DNA of 64,000 nt from DATLGB01 sp964242305 (GTDB lineage: Bacteria > Actinomycetota > Thermoleophilia > Solirubrobacterales > Solirubrobacteraceae). The translations under genes were made by a program, and so were the position numbers. The number at the start of each line of letters is the position of its first letter. Positions within the stretch are counted from its first letter, which is position 1. Under the pieces are notes generated by a model, which saw only the letters and a program-made list of their open reading frames with translations, was not told the DNA's origin and made no database searches. Shown one piece after another: positions 50,958 to 59,281 of this stretch. Location of the stretch: contig CAXTBB010000018.1 in NCBI GenBank assembly GCA_964242305.1, positions 8,854-72,853 of the forward strand, read 5' to 3'.

Positions 50958-52603
50958 TCGGTCATCGGGATGCGTACGCCGCGCTCGCGGGCGACGTCGA
51001 TGGCGCGGTCGTAGCCGGCGTCGGCGTGGCGGATGACGCCCATGCCCGGGTCGGCCGTCAACACGCGTTCGAGCTTCTGGTCCGCCATCTCGGTCCCGTC
51101 GGCGACGCACACCATCCCGGCGTGGATCGACCGGCCGATGCCGACCCCGCCGCCGTGGTGGATGCTCACCCACGAGGCGCCCGCCGACGTGTTGACGAGC
51201 GCGTTGAGCAGCGGCCAGTCGGCGATCGCGTCGGACTCGTCGAGCATGCCCTCCGTCTCGCGATACGGCGAGGCGACCGAGCCCGAGTCGAGGTGGTCGC
51301 GGCCGATCACGATCGGCGCCTTGAGCTCGCCCTCGCGGACCATCCGGTTGAAGCGCAACCCCAACCGATGCCGCTCGCCGTAGCCCAGCCAGCAGATGCG
51401 GGCGGGGAGACCCTGGAAGGCGACGCGCTCGCCAGCGGCCTTGATCCAGCGCGCGAGCAGCTCGTCCTCGGGGAACTCCTGGAGCACCGCCCGGTCGGTG
51501 GCGGCGATGTCCTCGGGATCGCCCGACAGCGCGACCCAGCGGAAGGGGCCCCTGCCCTCGCAGAACAGCGGGCGCACGTAGGCGGGGACGAAGCCCGGAT
51601 AGTCGAAGGCGCGCTCGAAGCCGCCGAGCTTTGCCTCCGCGCGCAGGCTGTTGCCGTAGTCGAAGACCTCGGCGCCGCGGTCCTTGAAGCCGACCATCGC
51701 CGAGCAGTGGGCGGCCATCGCCTGGCGGGAGCGGACCACGTAGCCCTCGGGGTCGGAGGCCCGCAGCGCGTCCGCCTCGGCGAGCGACATGCGGTCGGGG
51801 ACGTAGCCGACGAGCGGGTCGTGTGCGCTCGTCTGGTCCGTGACGATGTCCGCCTCGAAGCCCTGCGCGAGCAGCGCCTGCAGGACGTCGGCGGCGTTGC
51901 CCTCGAGGCCGACGCTCAGCGCGACGCCGTCCGCCTTGGCCTGCCGGCAGCGGGCGATCGCGTCCTCCATGTCGTCGGCCTTCACGTCGAGGTAGCGGGT
52001 CTCGATGCGGCGGCGGATGCGGTCGGGATCGACCTCCACGCACAGCGCGACGCCGTCATTCAAAGTGACCGCGAGCGGCTGCGCGCCGCCCATCCCGCCG
52101 AGCCCCGCGGTCAGGGTGATCGTGCCCTTGAGCGAGCCGCCGTACTGTCGCCGCGCGATCTCGGCGAAGCACTCGTAGGTCCCCTGCAGGATGCCCTGGG
52201 TGCCGATGTAGATCCACGACCCCGCGGTCATCTGACCGTACATCGTCAGCCCCATGTCCTCGAGGCGGCGGAACTCGTCCCACGTCGCCCAGTCGGGGAC
52301 GAGGTTCGAGTTGGCGATGAGGACGCGCGGCGCCCACTCGTGCGTGCGCATCACGCCGACAGGCTTGCCGGACTGGACGAGCAGCGTCTCGTCGGCGGCC
52401 AGTGTCTGCAGCGAGCGGACGATCGCGTCGTAGGCCTCCCACGACCGCGCGGCGCGACCCGTGCCGCCGTAGACGACGAGGTCCTCCGGACGCTCGGCCA
52501 CCTCCGGGTCGAGGTTGTTCATCAGCATCCGCATCGCGGCTTCCTGCGGCCAGCCCCGGCACGACAGCTCGGTGCCGCGCGGCGCTCTCACTAAGCGGCT
52601 CAT
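50954..52603 (-). CDS. hutU: Urocanate hydratase
   Basis: 549 residues, typical length. Recognisable blocks: DPEVAERPEDLVVYGGTGRA, GIGTQ-like WIYIGTQGILQGTYE, TAGLGGMGGAQP, FDYGNSLRAEAKLGG, GFVPAYVRPLFCEGRGPFRW, and NTSAGASWVSIHHGGGVG. It hydrates urocanate to 4-imidazolone-5-propionate using NAD+ as an electrophile. Start and stop overlap hutH and def by 4 bp each. Confidence 0.96.
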   Translation of the reverse strand: MSRLVRAPRGTELSCRGWPQEAAMRMLMNNLDPEVAERPEDLVVYGGTGRAARSWEAYDAIVRSLQTLAADETLLVQSGKPVGVMRTHEWAPRVLIANSNLVPDWATWDEFRRLEDMGLTMYGQMTAGSWIYIGTQGILQGTYECFAEIARRQYGGSLKGTITLTAGLGGMGGAQPLAVTLNDGVALCVEVDPDRIRRRIETRYLDVKADDMEDAIARCRQAKADGVALSVGLEGNAADVLQALLAQGFEADIVTDQTSAHDPLVGYVPDRMSLAEADALRASDPEGYVVRSRQAMAAHCSAMVGFKDRGAEVFDYGNSLRAEAKLGGFERAFDYPGFVPAYVRPLFCEGRGPFRWVALSGDPEDIAATDRAVLQEFPEDELLARWIKAAGERVAFQGLPARICWLGYGERHRLGLRFNRMVREGELKAPIVIGRDHLDSGSVASPYRETEGMLDESDAIADWPLLNALVNTSAGASWVSIHHGGGVGIGRSIHAGMVCVADGTEMADQKLERVLTADPGMGVIRHADAGYDRAIDVARERGVRIPMTE

Positions 52604-54117
52604 GCCAGCTCCCCGATGGTGGATTCGACGACTTCCAGGACGGCGCCGGAAGCGATCAGCGCCTCGACGGACGCGAGCTCCGGCGCCAGCCAGCGGTCCG
52701 GGCCGGGTCCGTCGACCTGCTCGCGGACCAGCGCCAGCACCGCGGCCGTCGCCGCGCCGGGCTCGAGCGGCGCGCGCAGGTCGAGGCCCCGTGCCGCGCA
52801 GGTCAGCTCGACGGCGAGGATGCGGCGCAGGTTGCCGATCGCCGTGCGCAGCTTGCGCGCCGCCGACCAGCCCATGGAGACGTGGTCCTCCTGCATCGCG
52901 CTCGTGGGCAGCGAGCCGACGCTCGCGGGCGCGGCCAGCCGGCGGTTCTCGGCGACCAGCCCGGCCTGCGTGTACTGGGCGATCATCAGCCCGGAGTTGA
53001 CGCCCGCGTCGGGCGCCAGGAACGGCGGCAGCCCGGCGGAGCGGGAGGGGTCGAGCAGCCGGTCGGTGCGGCGCTCGGCGATGCCGCCCACCTCGGCGAC
53101 CGCGATCGCGAGGAAGTCCATCGCGAAGCCGAGCGGCGCGCCGTGGAAGTTGCCGCACGACTCGACGCGGCCGTCCGAAAGGACCATCGGGTTGTCGATC
53201 GCCGACCGCAGCTCGTTCGCGGCGACCCCGCGCGCGTGGGTGACCGTGTCGCGCGCGGCGCCGATCACCTGCGGCGCGCAGCGCAGCGAGTAGGCGTCCT
53301 GGACGCGGTCGTCGCCGTGGCGGTGGCTGGCGACGATCGCCGAGCCCGCGAGCAGGCGGTGCAGGTTGGCGGCGCTGTCCTGCTGGCCGGGCTGGGGGCG
53401 GAGCCCGACGAGGTCGGCGGCGAAGGCGCGGTCGGTGCCGAGCAGCGCCTCGACCGACACCGCGGCGGCGACGTCCGCCACGCGGAGCAGGTGGTCGAGG
53501 TCGGCGAGCGCGAGGACGAGCATGCCGAGCATCCCGTCCGTGCCGTTGATGAGCGCGAGCCCTTCCTTGGCCTCCAGCGTGAGCGGTTCGAGGTCCGCGG
53601 CGGCCAGCGCGGCGGCGGCGTCGCCGCCCCCGAGCACCTCACCCTCGCCGAGCAACACCAACGCGCAGTGCGCGAGCGGCGCGAGGTCCCCGCTCGCGCC
53701 GAGCGACCCGTACTCGGGCACGACCGGGGTGATGCCGGCGTTGAGCAGCGCGATCAGACCCTCGGCGACCAGGGGCCGCGCGCCGGAGCTGCCCATGGCC
53801 AGCGTGCGCGCGCGCAGCAGCATCATCGCGCGGACCACCTCGCGCTCCACGGCCGGACCCATCCCAGCGGCGTGCGAGCGGACCAGCGCGCCCTGCAGCT
53901 CGGTCCGGCGATCGGCCGGGATCGCGACGTTCGCGAGCGACCCGAAGCCGGTGGACACGCCGTAGGCCGGCTCGACCGCGTCGACCAGCCCGCTGACCAC
54001 CCCGGCGCTGCGCTCCATCGCCGCCCGCGCCTCGGCGCCGAGCGTCACCCGGGCATCCCGCCGGGCGACCTCGATCACGTCCTCGGCGGAGAGTCCGGTG
54101 GGGTGGAGCTCGACCAA
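52600..54117 (-). CDS. hutH: Histidine ammonia-lyase
   Basis: 505 residues. The Ala-Ser-Gly that cyclises to the MIO electrophile is at residues 141-143 in GSLGASGDLAPLAH; other family blocks are YGVSTGFGSLA near residue 52, NPMVLSDGRVESCGNFHG and MQEDHVSMGWSAARK. It removes ammonia from L-histidine to give urocanate. First gene of the operon hutH-hutU-def-hutF; the promoter must lie in the short gap 54118-54149 or in the peptidase gene upstream. Confidence 0.96.
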   Translation of the reverse strand: MVELHPTGLSAEDVIEVARRDARVTLGAEARAAMERSAGVVSGLVDAVEPAYGVSTGFGSLANVAIPADRRTELQGALVRSHAAGMGPAVEREVVRAMMLLRARTLAMGSSGARPLVAEGLIALLNAGITPVVPEYGSLGASGDLAPLAHCALVLLGEGEVLGGGDAAAALAAADLEPLTLEAKEGLALINGTDGMLGMLVLALADLDHLLRVADVAAAVSVEALLGTDRAFAADLVGLRPQPGQQDSAANLHRLLAGSAIVASHRHGDDRVQDAYSLRCAPQVIGAARDTVTHARGVAANELRSAIDNPMVLSDGRVESCGNFHGAPLGFAMDFLAIAVAEVGGIAERRTDRLLDPSRSAGLPPFLAPDAGVNSGLMIAQYTQAGLVAENRRLAAPASVGSLPTSAMQEDHVSMGWSAARKLRTAIGNLRRILAVELTCAARGLDLRAPLEPGAATAAVLALVREQVDGPGPDRWLAPELASVEALIASGAVLEVVESTIGELA

Positions 54118-54149
54118 CGCTCCCGACCCTACCGGCCGGCGCGCCCGTT

Positions 54150-54821
54150 CTAGAGACCGGTCACGTGGCGGGTGCGGAAGCCGCGCCGGTGGCCGATCAG
54201 CGGTCGCCAGCGCGGGCCGCTCCCGCCGCGCGGATCACCCACGGCGCTGGTGTCCAGGCGCAGGCCGGCGACCTCCAGGTACACGTGACCGGCGTTGGCG
54301 TACACGCTGACCCAGCGACCGGTGCCCTTGCTGCCCCAGCGGGCGAAGCTGCCGCTGACGAGCGGGGACTGGAGCAGCCCGGCCTTGATCAGGGCGTAGG
54401 AGACGGTGCCCGAGCAGTCGTAGCCGCGGTCCTCGAGCTTGGCGTGGCCGCCGCCCCACTTGTAGGGCTTGCCGACGATGCGGTTGGCCGCCGCGATGAT
54501 CGCGCGGACCGACTTGGGCGCGCCGGTCGGGATGGCGGCCGTGCCGTCGGTGCGCAGCCTGGCGACGGTGCCGCTCACGGTGGGGGTGGTGACGAGCTCG
54601 GGGTCCGGTGCGACCGTCGGCGCGGGCATCACCGGGGTGGTCGGCGCGGGCGCCGGTGCGGGGGTGGTCTCCGGCGGCGGGGCGTCGTCGCCGTAGTCCC
54701 ACCCGTCGCCGTCCCAGCCGGGCGGCGGCGTGTTGCCGTACGTGTTCTGGGCGGCGGCGGGGGCGGCGCACACGGTGAGCGCGAGCAGCGCGAGGAGGAG
54801 GAAGCGGCCGGCGGAAGCCAT
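54150..54821 (-). CDS. Secreted NlpC/P60-type peptidase
   Basis: 223 residues. Signal peptide (GRFLLLALLALTVCAAPAAA), a Pro/Thr-rich linker of about 50 residues, then a C-terminal NlpC/P60-like domain with catalytic Cys in YDCSGTVSYAL and His in NAGHVYLEVAG, preceded by KPYKWGGGHAKLEDRG. Expected to cut peptide stems of peptidoglycan outside the cell. ATG 54821 gives the best signal peptide; an in-frame start at 54848 would add nine residues. Confidence 0.85.
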   Translation of the reverse strand: MASAGRFLLLALLALTVCAAPAAAQNTYGNTPPPGWDGDGWDYGDDAPPPETTPAPAPAPTTPVMPAPTVAPDPELVTTPTVSGTVARLRTDGTAAIPTGAPKSVRAIIAAANRIVGKPYKWGGGHAKLEDRGYDCSGTVSYALIKAGLLQSPLVSGSFARWGSKGTGRWVSVYANAGHVYLEVAGLRLDTSAVGDPRGGSGPRWRPLIGHRRGFRTRHVTGL

Positions 54822-54843
54822 CCCCGCGCTTATCGGCAGCCGG

Positions 54844-54867
54844 CGCACCGGGATGAATCCCGGTGCG
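54844..54867 (-). terminator. Terminator hairpin after peroxiredoxin gene
   Basis: CGCACCGGGAT and ATCCCGGTGCG form a perfect 11-bp stem around a 2-base centre (GA), 21 bases downstream of the peroxiredoxin stop on the minus strand. No T-run follows. Confidence 0.6.
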
Positions 54868-54887
54868 TCAGTGCCTGGACGGGGGTC

Positions 54888-55547
54888 CTAGCTCGTCGGC
54901 TGCGGGACGATGCGGATGTAGGGCTTGGGCTCTTCCCACTCGCCGAAGATCTCCTTGGCCTGCTCGTTGTTGACGGAGCCGGCGATGATCACGTCGTCGC
55001 CCTGCTGCCACTGGGCCGGCGTGGCGACCTTGTGATTGGCCGTGAGCTGCAGCGAGTCGATGACGCGCAGCACCTCGTCGAAGTTGCGGCCCGTCGTCAT
55101 GGGATAGACGAGCAGCAGCTTGACCTTCTTGTCCGGCCCGATGACGAAGACGTTGCGGACCGTCTGGTTCTGCGCGGGTGTGCGCTCCGTCGGCTCGCCC
55201 TCGACGTCGGCCGGCAGCATCCCGTAGGCCTTGGCGACGGCGAAGTCCTTGTCCCCGATGATCGGGTAGTTGGGCGCCGTGCCCTGCGTCTCCTCGATGT
55301 CGGCGGCCCACTTGTCGTTGTTGTCGATGGGGTCGACGGAGATCCCGATGATCTTCACGCCGCGCTTGTCGAACTCGGGCTTGATGGAGGCCATGTAGCC
55401 GAGCTCGGTCGTGCAGACCGGCGTGAAGGCACGCGGGTGGGAGAAGAGGACGCCCCACGAGTCGCCCAGCCATTCGTGGAACTTGATCGTGCCCTCGGTG
55501 GTCTCCGCCTCGAAGTCGGGCGCGTCGGAACCGATCGTCAAAGCCAT
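54888..55547 (-). CDS. 1-Cys peroxiredoxin (Prx6 type)
   Basis: 219 residues. The peroxidatic Cys lies in HPRAFTPVCTTELG (about residues 37-50), the Prx6 signature, with the Arg of NQTVRNVFVIGPD and the C-terminal extension typical of Prx6 (PTERTPAQNQ, DSLQLTANHKVATPAQW). No resolving Cys is seen. It reduces hydrogen peroxide and lipid peroxides in the cytoplasm. AAAGGAGA lies 4-6 bases before the ATG; the 120-bp AT-richer region up to the aquaporin gene holds the divergent promoters. Confidence 0.94.
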   Translation of the reverse strand: MALTIGSDAPDFEAETTEGTIKFHEWLGDSWGVLFSHPRAFTPVCTTELGYMASIKPEFDKRGVKIIGISVDPIDNNDKWAADIEETQGTAPNYPIIGDKDFAVAKAYGMLPADVEGEPTERTPAQNQTVRNVFVIGPDKKVKLLLVYPMTTGRNFDEVLRVIDSLQLTANHKVATPAQWQQGDDVIIAGSVNNEQAKEIFGEWEEPKPYIRIVPQPTS

Positions 55548-55667
55548 GTGCTCTCCTTTGTCAAACGTGTAAATCCTGATTGGAATTTAGCGCTTAGGTT
55601 GTGGGCAGCGCCATCGGCGTCCGAAGCGGGATGATTGCGGGACACCACGCGACGAGGGGGTTCAGCA

Positions 55668-56393
55668 ATGGCGCAGCGCAAGGCGGCAGCGGAGTTCATC
55701 GGGACGTTCATGCTCGTGTTCGGAGGCGTCGGGTCGGCGGTCATCGCGGGAGACGCCATCGGCGCCTACGGCGTCGCCTTCGCGTTCGGGATCTCGCTGC
55801 TGGCGATGGCCTACGCGATCGGGCCGATCTCCGGTTGCCACATCAACCCGGCCGTCACCTTCGGGCTGCTGCTCGAGCGGCGCATCGACCGCGACGAGGC
55901 GGTCCGCTACTGGATCGCCCAGGTGCTCGGCGGCATCGCGGCCGCCATCGTCCTGGTCATCGTCGTCAAAGCGCGCAAGGGCGGCTACGACCTCAGCGAG
56001 GGCGGCCTGGGCGCCAACGGCTTCGGCGACCACTCGCCCGGCGGGTACAACCTGCTCGCGACCATCATCGTCGAGGTGATCCTGACCGCGCTGTTGGTCT
56101 TCACGGTCCTGTCGGCCACCGCCCGGATCGCCAACGTCGCCTTCGCGGGCATCCCCATCGGCCTCGTGCTGACCCTCATCCACCTCGTCGGGATCCCCGT
56201 CGACAACCTGTCCGTGAACCCGGCCCGCAGCATCGGCCCGGCCATCTTCGCGGGCGGCTGGGCGCTCGGGCAGCTGATCGTCTTCATCCTCGCGCCGATG
56301 GCGGGCGCGTTCGTCGGCTCGGCCGTGCACCGCTTCCTCTTCGAGGGCTCGGAGCAGATCTCGCCGGAGGAGTCCGCCGTCGCGGCGATCTGA
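55668..56393 (+). CDS. aqpZ: Aquaporin Z
   Basis: 241 residues, six hydrophobic segments. Both pore motifs are present: GCHINPAVTFG and LSVNPARSIGPAI, the latter with the selectivity-filter Arg, and LTLIHLVGIPVDN carries the His that narrows water-selective pores in AqpZ. A loop of about 20 residues around GYDLSEGGLGANGFG is also AqpZ-like. It forms a water channel in the inner membrane. ATG 55668 follows GAGGGGG; a longer start at 55635 is less likely. Confidence 0.94.
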   Translation: MAQRKAAAEFIGTFMLVFGGVGSAVIAGDAIGAYGVAFAFGISLLAMAYAIGPISGCHINPAVTFGLLLERRIDRDEAVRYWIAQVLGGIAAAIVLVIVVKARKGGYDLSEGGLGANGFGDHSPGGYNLLATIIVEVILTALLVFTVLSATARIANVAFAGIPIGLVLTLIHLVGIPVDNLSVNPARSIGPAIFAGGWALGQLIVFILAPMAGAFVGSAVHRFLFEGSEQISPEESAVAAI

Positions 56394-56720
56394 CTACAGC
56401 CCGACGGCGTCCTTGGCCTTGGCGATGAGGTTGAAGTGCAGGACGGCCCAGATGACGGCGGCGGCGAGGACGAGGCCTCCTCCCGTGATGATCGCCGACT
56501 GGACCGGCTTGCGCTTGGCCGCCGCCCACGCCTCGTCGAACTGCGCCTTGGCGCGGTCGAAGAGGCGCTCGGCGAAGGTGAACTCCTTCGACCAGATGTA
56601 GAGGCCGAGGACGATCGGGGGGATGGTCAGCGGGCCGGGGAGGACGACGAGGGCGAAGCCGGCCAGGATGCAGATGAGCCCGGCGACGAAGACGAGCACG
56701 CGTCGGGGGGTTCTCGCCAT
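56394..56720 (-). CDS. PGPGW-type small membrane protein
   Basis: 108 residues with two membrane segments, LVFVAGLICILAGFALVVLP and IITGGGLVLAAAVIWAVL, separated by a charged cytoplasmic stretch. The PGPLTIPPIVLGLYIWSKEF block matches the PGPGW family of unknown function. It abuts the convergent aquaporin gene. Confidence 0.8.
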   Translation of the reverse strand: MARTPRRVLVFVAGLICILAGFALVVLPGPLTIPPIVLGLYIWSKEFTFAERLFDRAKAQFDEAWAAAKRKPVQSAIITGGGLVLAAAVIWAVLHFNLIAKAKDAVGL

Positions 56721-56750
56721 CGCGGAAGTCCTACCCGGATGGCCTCAGCG

Positions 56751-57389
56751 CTACCGAAAGCGGCGCGCGCCCACGTAGTGCTCGCCCCAGTAGACGCCGG
56801 AGATGGAGTGCTCGCGGACGCCGTGGGTGGTGGCGGAGACGGCGGCGTCGGGGCCGACGACGATGCCGACGTCGGACGGGCCGGGGCCGTTGGTGTCGAA
56901 GAAGACGAGATCGCCGGGCGCGAGCTCGGCCTGGGCCACGGCGAAGCCGGTCTTGTACTGGAGGAAGCTCGAGCGGGGCATGTCGATCCCGGCCGCGGCG
57001 GCGGCCCAGACGACGAGGCCGGAGCAGTCGAACGCGTCCGGCCCGGCGGCGCCTTCCTCGTACGGGCGGCCGATGGCGGCGCGGACGGCGTCGGGCATGG
57101 AGTCCGGCACACGGGTGCCGCCGTTGGTCACCGCCGGGGGCGGCGCGTCGAGGCCCAGAGCGGTCTTCGTCTCCGCGTTGACGCGGCCGGTGACGGTGAG
57201 CTGGTGGGAGCGCTGGAAGCGGCGCACCGCGCGCGCCGTCGCGCGCCCGTAGATGCCGTCGGCGGGCAGGCCGAGGCGCTGCTGCACGGCCTTGACCCCC
57301 GTGCCGCGGCTGCCGAGCTTGAGGGCCGCGTGCGCGGGCGCGGCGGCGAGGAGGGCGACGGCGATGGCGAGGGAGGCGAGGCGCTTCAC
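56751..57389 (-). CDS. Secreted NlpC/P60-like protein with peptidoglycan-binding domain; catalytic His replaced
   Basis: 212 residues: signal peptide (residues 1-22), a peptidoglycan-binding-1 repeat (GTGVKAVQQRLGLPADGIYG), a linker, then an NlpC/P60-like domain with Cys in FDCSGLVVWAA. Where active enzymes have HVGI the sequence is DVGIVVG, so the usual catalytic His is Asp. The GTG start overlaps the LysR stop (GTGA), an unusual coupling for a secreted protein. It may be an inactive cell-wall binder or use another base. Confidence 0.84.
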   Translation of the reverse strand: MKRLASLAIAVALLAAAPAHAALKLGSRGTGVKAVQQRLGLPADGIYGRATARAVRRFQRSHQLTVTGRVNAETKTALGLDAPPPAVTNGGTRVPDSMPDAVRAAIGRPYEEGAAGPDAFDCSGLVVWAAAAAGIDMPRSSFLQYKTGFAVAQAELAPGDLVFFDTNGPGPSDVGIVVGPDAAVSATTHGVREHSISGVYWGEHYVGARRFR

Positions 57390-58288
57390 CCCTCCTGATT
57401 CGCGGCGCCCGCCCCAACTCCTATCGCCAGGTCCAGAAAGGCGCGCGCGGCGGGCGCGTGATGGCGCGTGCGGCGCCACACCAGGGTCACGTCGCGCTGC
57501 AGCGGTTCCTCCAGCGCGATCACCGCGACCTCAGGACCGGGGGCGGCGGCGTCGGAGGCGGGGATGACGGCGACGCCGAGTCCACGGGCGGCCAGTGCCC
57601 GGCCGCGCAGCGAGTTGTTGGTCTCGAAGGCCACCTGGGGCTCGAAGCCCGCCGCCCGCGCCGCAGCGACCAGGATCCGCCGCAGGCCCGCCCCCTCGCG
57701 GTAGGTGACGAAGCGCTCGTCGCGCAGGTCGGCCAGGCGCGCGCGCCGCCGGCCGGCCAGTGGGTGGTCGGTGGCGACGACCGCGACGAGCGGCTCGACG
57801 AGCAGCGTCTGCGCCTCCAGCGCGGCGCGGTCGAAGTCGGCGGCCAGCGACAGGAAGGCGAGGTCGACCGCGTCGTGGGCGAGCATCTCCAGCAGCGGGT
57901 CCGACACCTCCTCGCGGATGGTCAGCTCGACCCCGGGATGGCGCGCGAAGAACTGGCTGACCAGGCCGGAGAGGTCGAACGGGCCCAGCGACTGCATCGC
58001 CCCGATGACGACGCGCCCGGCGCGGACGCCGACGAGGTCGTCCAGCTCGGCGCGGGCCGCGTCGACCTCGGCGAGCGCCCGGCGGGCGCGCCGCACGAGC
58101 GCCTCACCCGCCTCGGTCAGCTCGACGTGGCGGGTGGTCCGGTGCACGAGCGGGACGCCGACCTCGGCCTCGAGCCGCCGCAGCTGCTGGCTCAGCGCCG
58201 GCTGGGCGACGTTCTCGCGCGCGGCCGCGCGAGTGAAGTGCCGCTCGTCGGCGATCGCGACCAGATAGCGCAGCTGGCGCAGCTCCAT
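57386..58288 (-). CDS. LysR-family transcriptional regulator
   Basis: 300 residues. Winged HTH at residues 2-60 (ERHFTRAAARENVAQPALSQ) and a two-lobed sensor domain (VVIGAMQSLGPFDLSGLV onward). Its ATG is 14 bases from a 9-bp dyad with AT-rich centre that fits an autoregulatory LysR site. The adjacent downstream gene is the peptidase-like gene, which is translationally coupled; the alpha/beta hydrolase upstream ends 144 bases away. Confidence 0.9.
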   Translation of the reverse strand: MELRQLRYLVAIADERHFTRAAARENVAQPALSQQLRRLEAEVGVPLVHRTTRHVELTEAGEALVRRARRALAEVDAARAELDDLVGVRAGRVVIGAMQSLGPFDLSGLVSQFFARHPGVELTIREEVSDPLLEMLAHDAVDLAFLSLAADFDRAALEAQTLLVEPLVAVVATDHPLAGRRRARLADLRDERFVTYREGAGLRRILVAAARAAGFEPQVAFETNNSLRGRALAARGLGVAVIPASDAAAPGPEVAVIALEEPLQRDVTLVWRRTRHHAPAARAFLDLAIGVGAGAANQEG

Positions 58289-58302
58289 GCGTAATGCTTA
58301 TC

Positions 58303-58336
58303 ACTGATATGCCGACTATGTCTTGGACATATCAGT
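58303..58336. promoter_or_regulatory. Dyad upstream of LysR gene
   Basis: ACTGATATG (58303-58311) and CATATCAGT (58328-58336) are a perfect 9-bp inverted repeat with a 16-base spacer. ATAT/ATAT arms and the position just upstream of the LysR start suit a LysR recognition site. Confidence 0.5.
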
Positions 58337-58387
58337 CCCGATGGCCGAGTATGTCCCTACCGAGACCTCATATCCCGTCTCGCTCTC

Positions 58388-58430
58388 GACTCAGGCCGCC
58401 CTCCTCCTCTCCTCCCCGGCGGCCTGAGTC
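58388..58430 (-). terminator. Long inverted repeat after alpha/beta hydrolase gene
   Basis: GACTCAGGCCGCC (58388-58400) and GGCGGCCTGAGTC (58418-58430) are a perfect 13-bp inverted repeat with a pyrimidine-only 17-base loop, beginning 2 bases after the hydrolase stop on the minus strand. Confidence 0.6.
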
Positions 58431-58432
58431 AT

Positions 58433-59281
58433 TTAAGGACCCAGGACCCGTTCGAGGAACGCCACCTGGTCGGCGACGTTGCGCTCGAAGACCTCCCCGA
58501 CGTAGATGTCGAAGTGCCGGCAGTCGTGGCGGCGGACCTCGGCGTGGGGTGCGCGCGCCGCCGCCTTGAGCAGCGCGCCCGGCGGGGTGATGGTGTCCCG
58601 ATCGGCGACGACGACCAGCCACGGGCAGCGGATCTGGGCCGCCTTGGTGCCCGGCCGGTAGGTGGCGATACGCAGGCCGACCCGGGCCGCGCTCTCGTTG
58701 CGCCAGTGCCCGTCCACGAGCGCCGTGTAGCCCGGCTCGGCGTCCGGTGTGTTCATGGTCGCGACGCTGCCGGGCGGACCGACGATGGGGATGTAGTGCG
58801 GAGAGCGCCCCGCCAGCGCGCGCGCCTCGTCGAGCAGCCCGTGCCAGGTCAGCAGCGCGCTGTTGCGCACCCCGAAGCCCGCCAGCGTGGCCAGGCCGTC
58901 CGCGAACGCGCCCTGGGAGATGGCGGCGGCGATCTGCGGATCCTCCGCGGCCAGCACCATGACGTGGCCGCCCGAGAAGGACGTGCCCCACACGACGACG
59001 CGCTCGATCTCCTCCTGCGTGCGTGCGAACGCGATCGCCTGGCGCCACTCGGCCAGCTGGGCGCCGATGTCGACGACCTGGCGCGGCTCGCCGGCGCTGT
59101 CGCCGAAGCTGCGGTAGTCGAAGACGAGCGCGCTGAAGCCGGCGGCGTGGAAGCGCTCGGCGAACGCGTCGAGGCGGGCGGTGCGCGTCCCGCCGAAGCC
59201 GTGCGCCATCACGACGCACACCGGTCCGCCCGGATAGAACCAGGCCGCGTTGCCGTTTCCGAACGTGACGTCGCGCCTCAT
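58433..59281 (-). CDS. Alpha/beta hydrolase
   Basis: 282 residues. The oxyanion segment is VVMAHGFGGTRTARLD, the nucleophile elbow GTSFSGGHVM (Ser at its centre), the acid lies in VVADRDTITPP and the His in RHDCRHFDIYVGEVF. The oligopeptidase-like fold resembles bacterial DUF-type acetyl-xylan or acyl hydrolases. The ATG overlaps the LLM gene stop by 4 bp. In an operon with an LLM oxidoreductase and a Baeyer-Villiger-type monooxygenase, hydrolysis of the ester or lactone formed by the latter is a natural role. Confidence 0.87.
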   Translation of the reverse strand: MRRDVTFGNGNAAWFYPGGPVCVVMAHGFGGTRTARLDAFAERFHAAGFSALVFDYRSFGDSAGEPRQVVDIGAQLAEWRQAIAFARTQEEIERVVVWGTSFSGGHVMVLAAEDPQIAAAISQGAFADGLATLAGFGVRNSALLTWHGLLDEARALAGRSPHYIPIVGPPGSVATMNTPDAEPGYTALVDGHWRNESAARVGLRIATYRPGTKAAQIRCPWLVVVADRDTITPPGALLKAAARAPHAEVRRHDCRHFDIYVGEVFERNVADQVAFLERVLGP

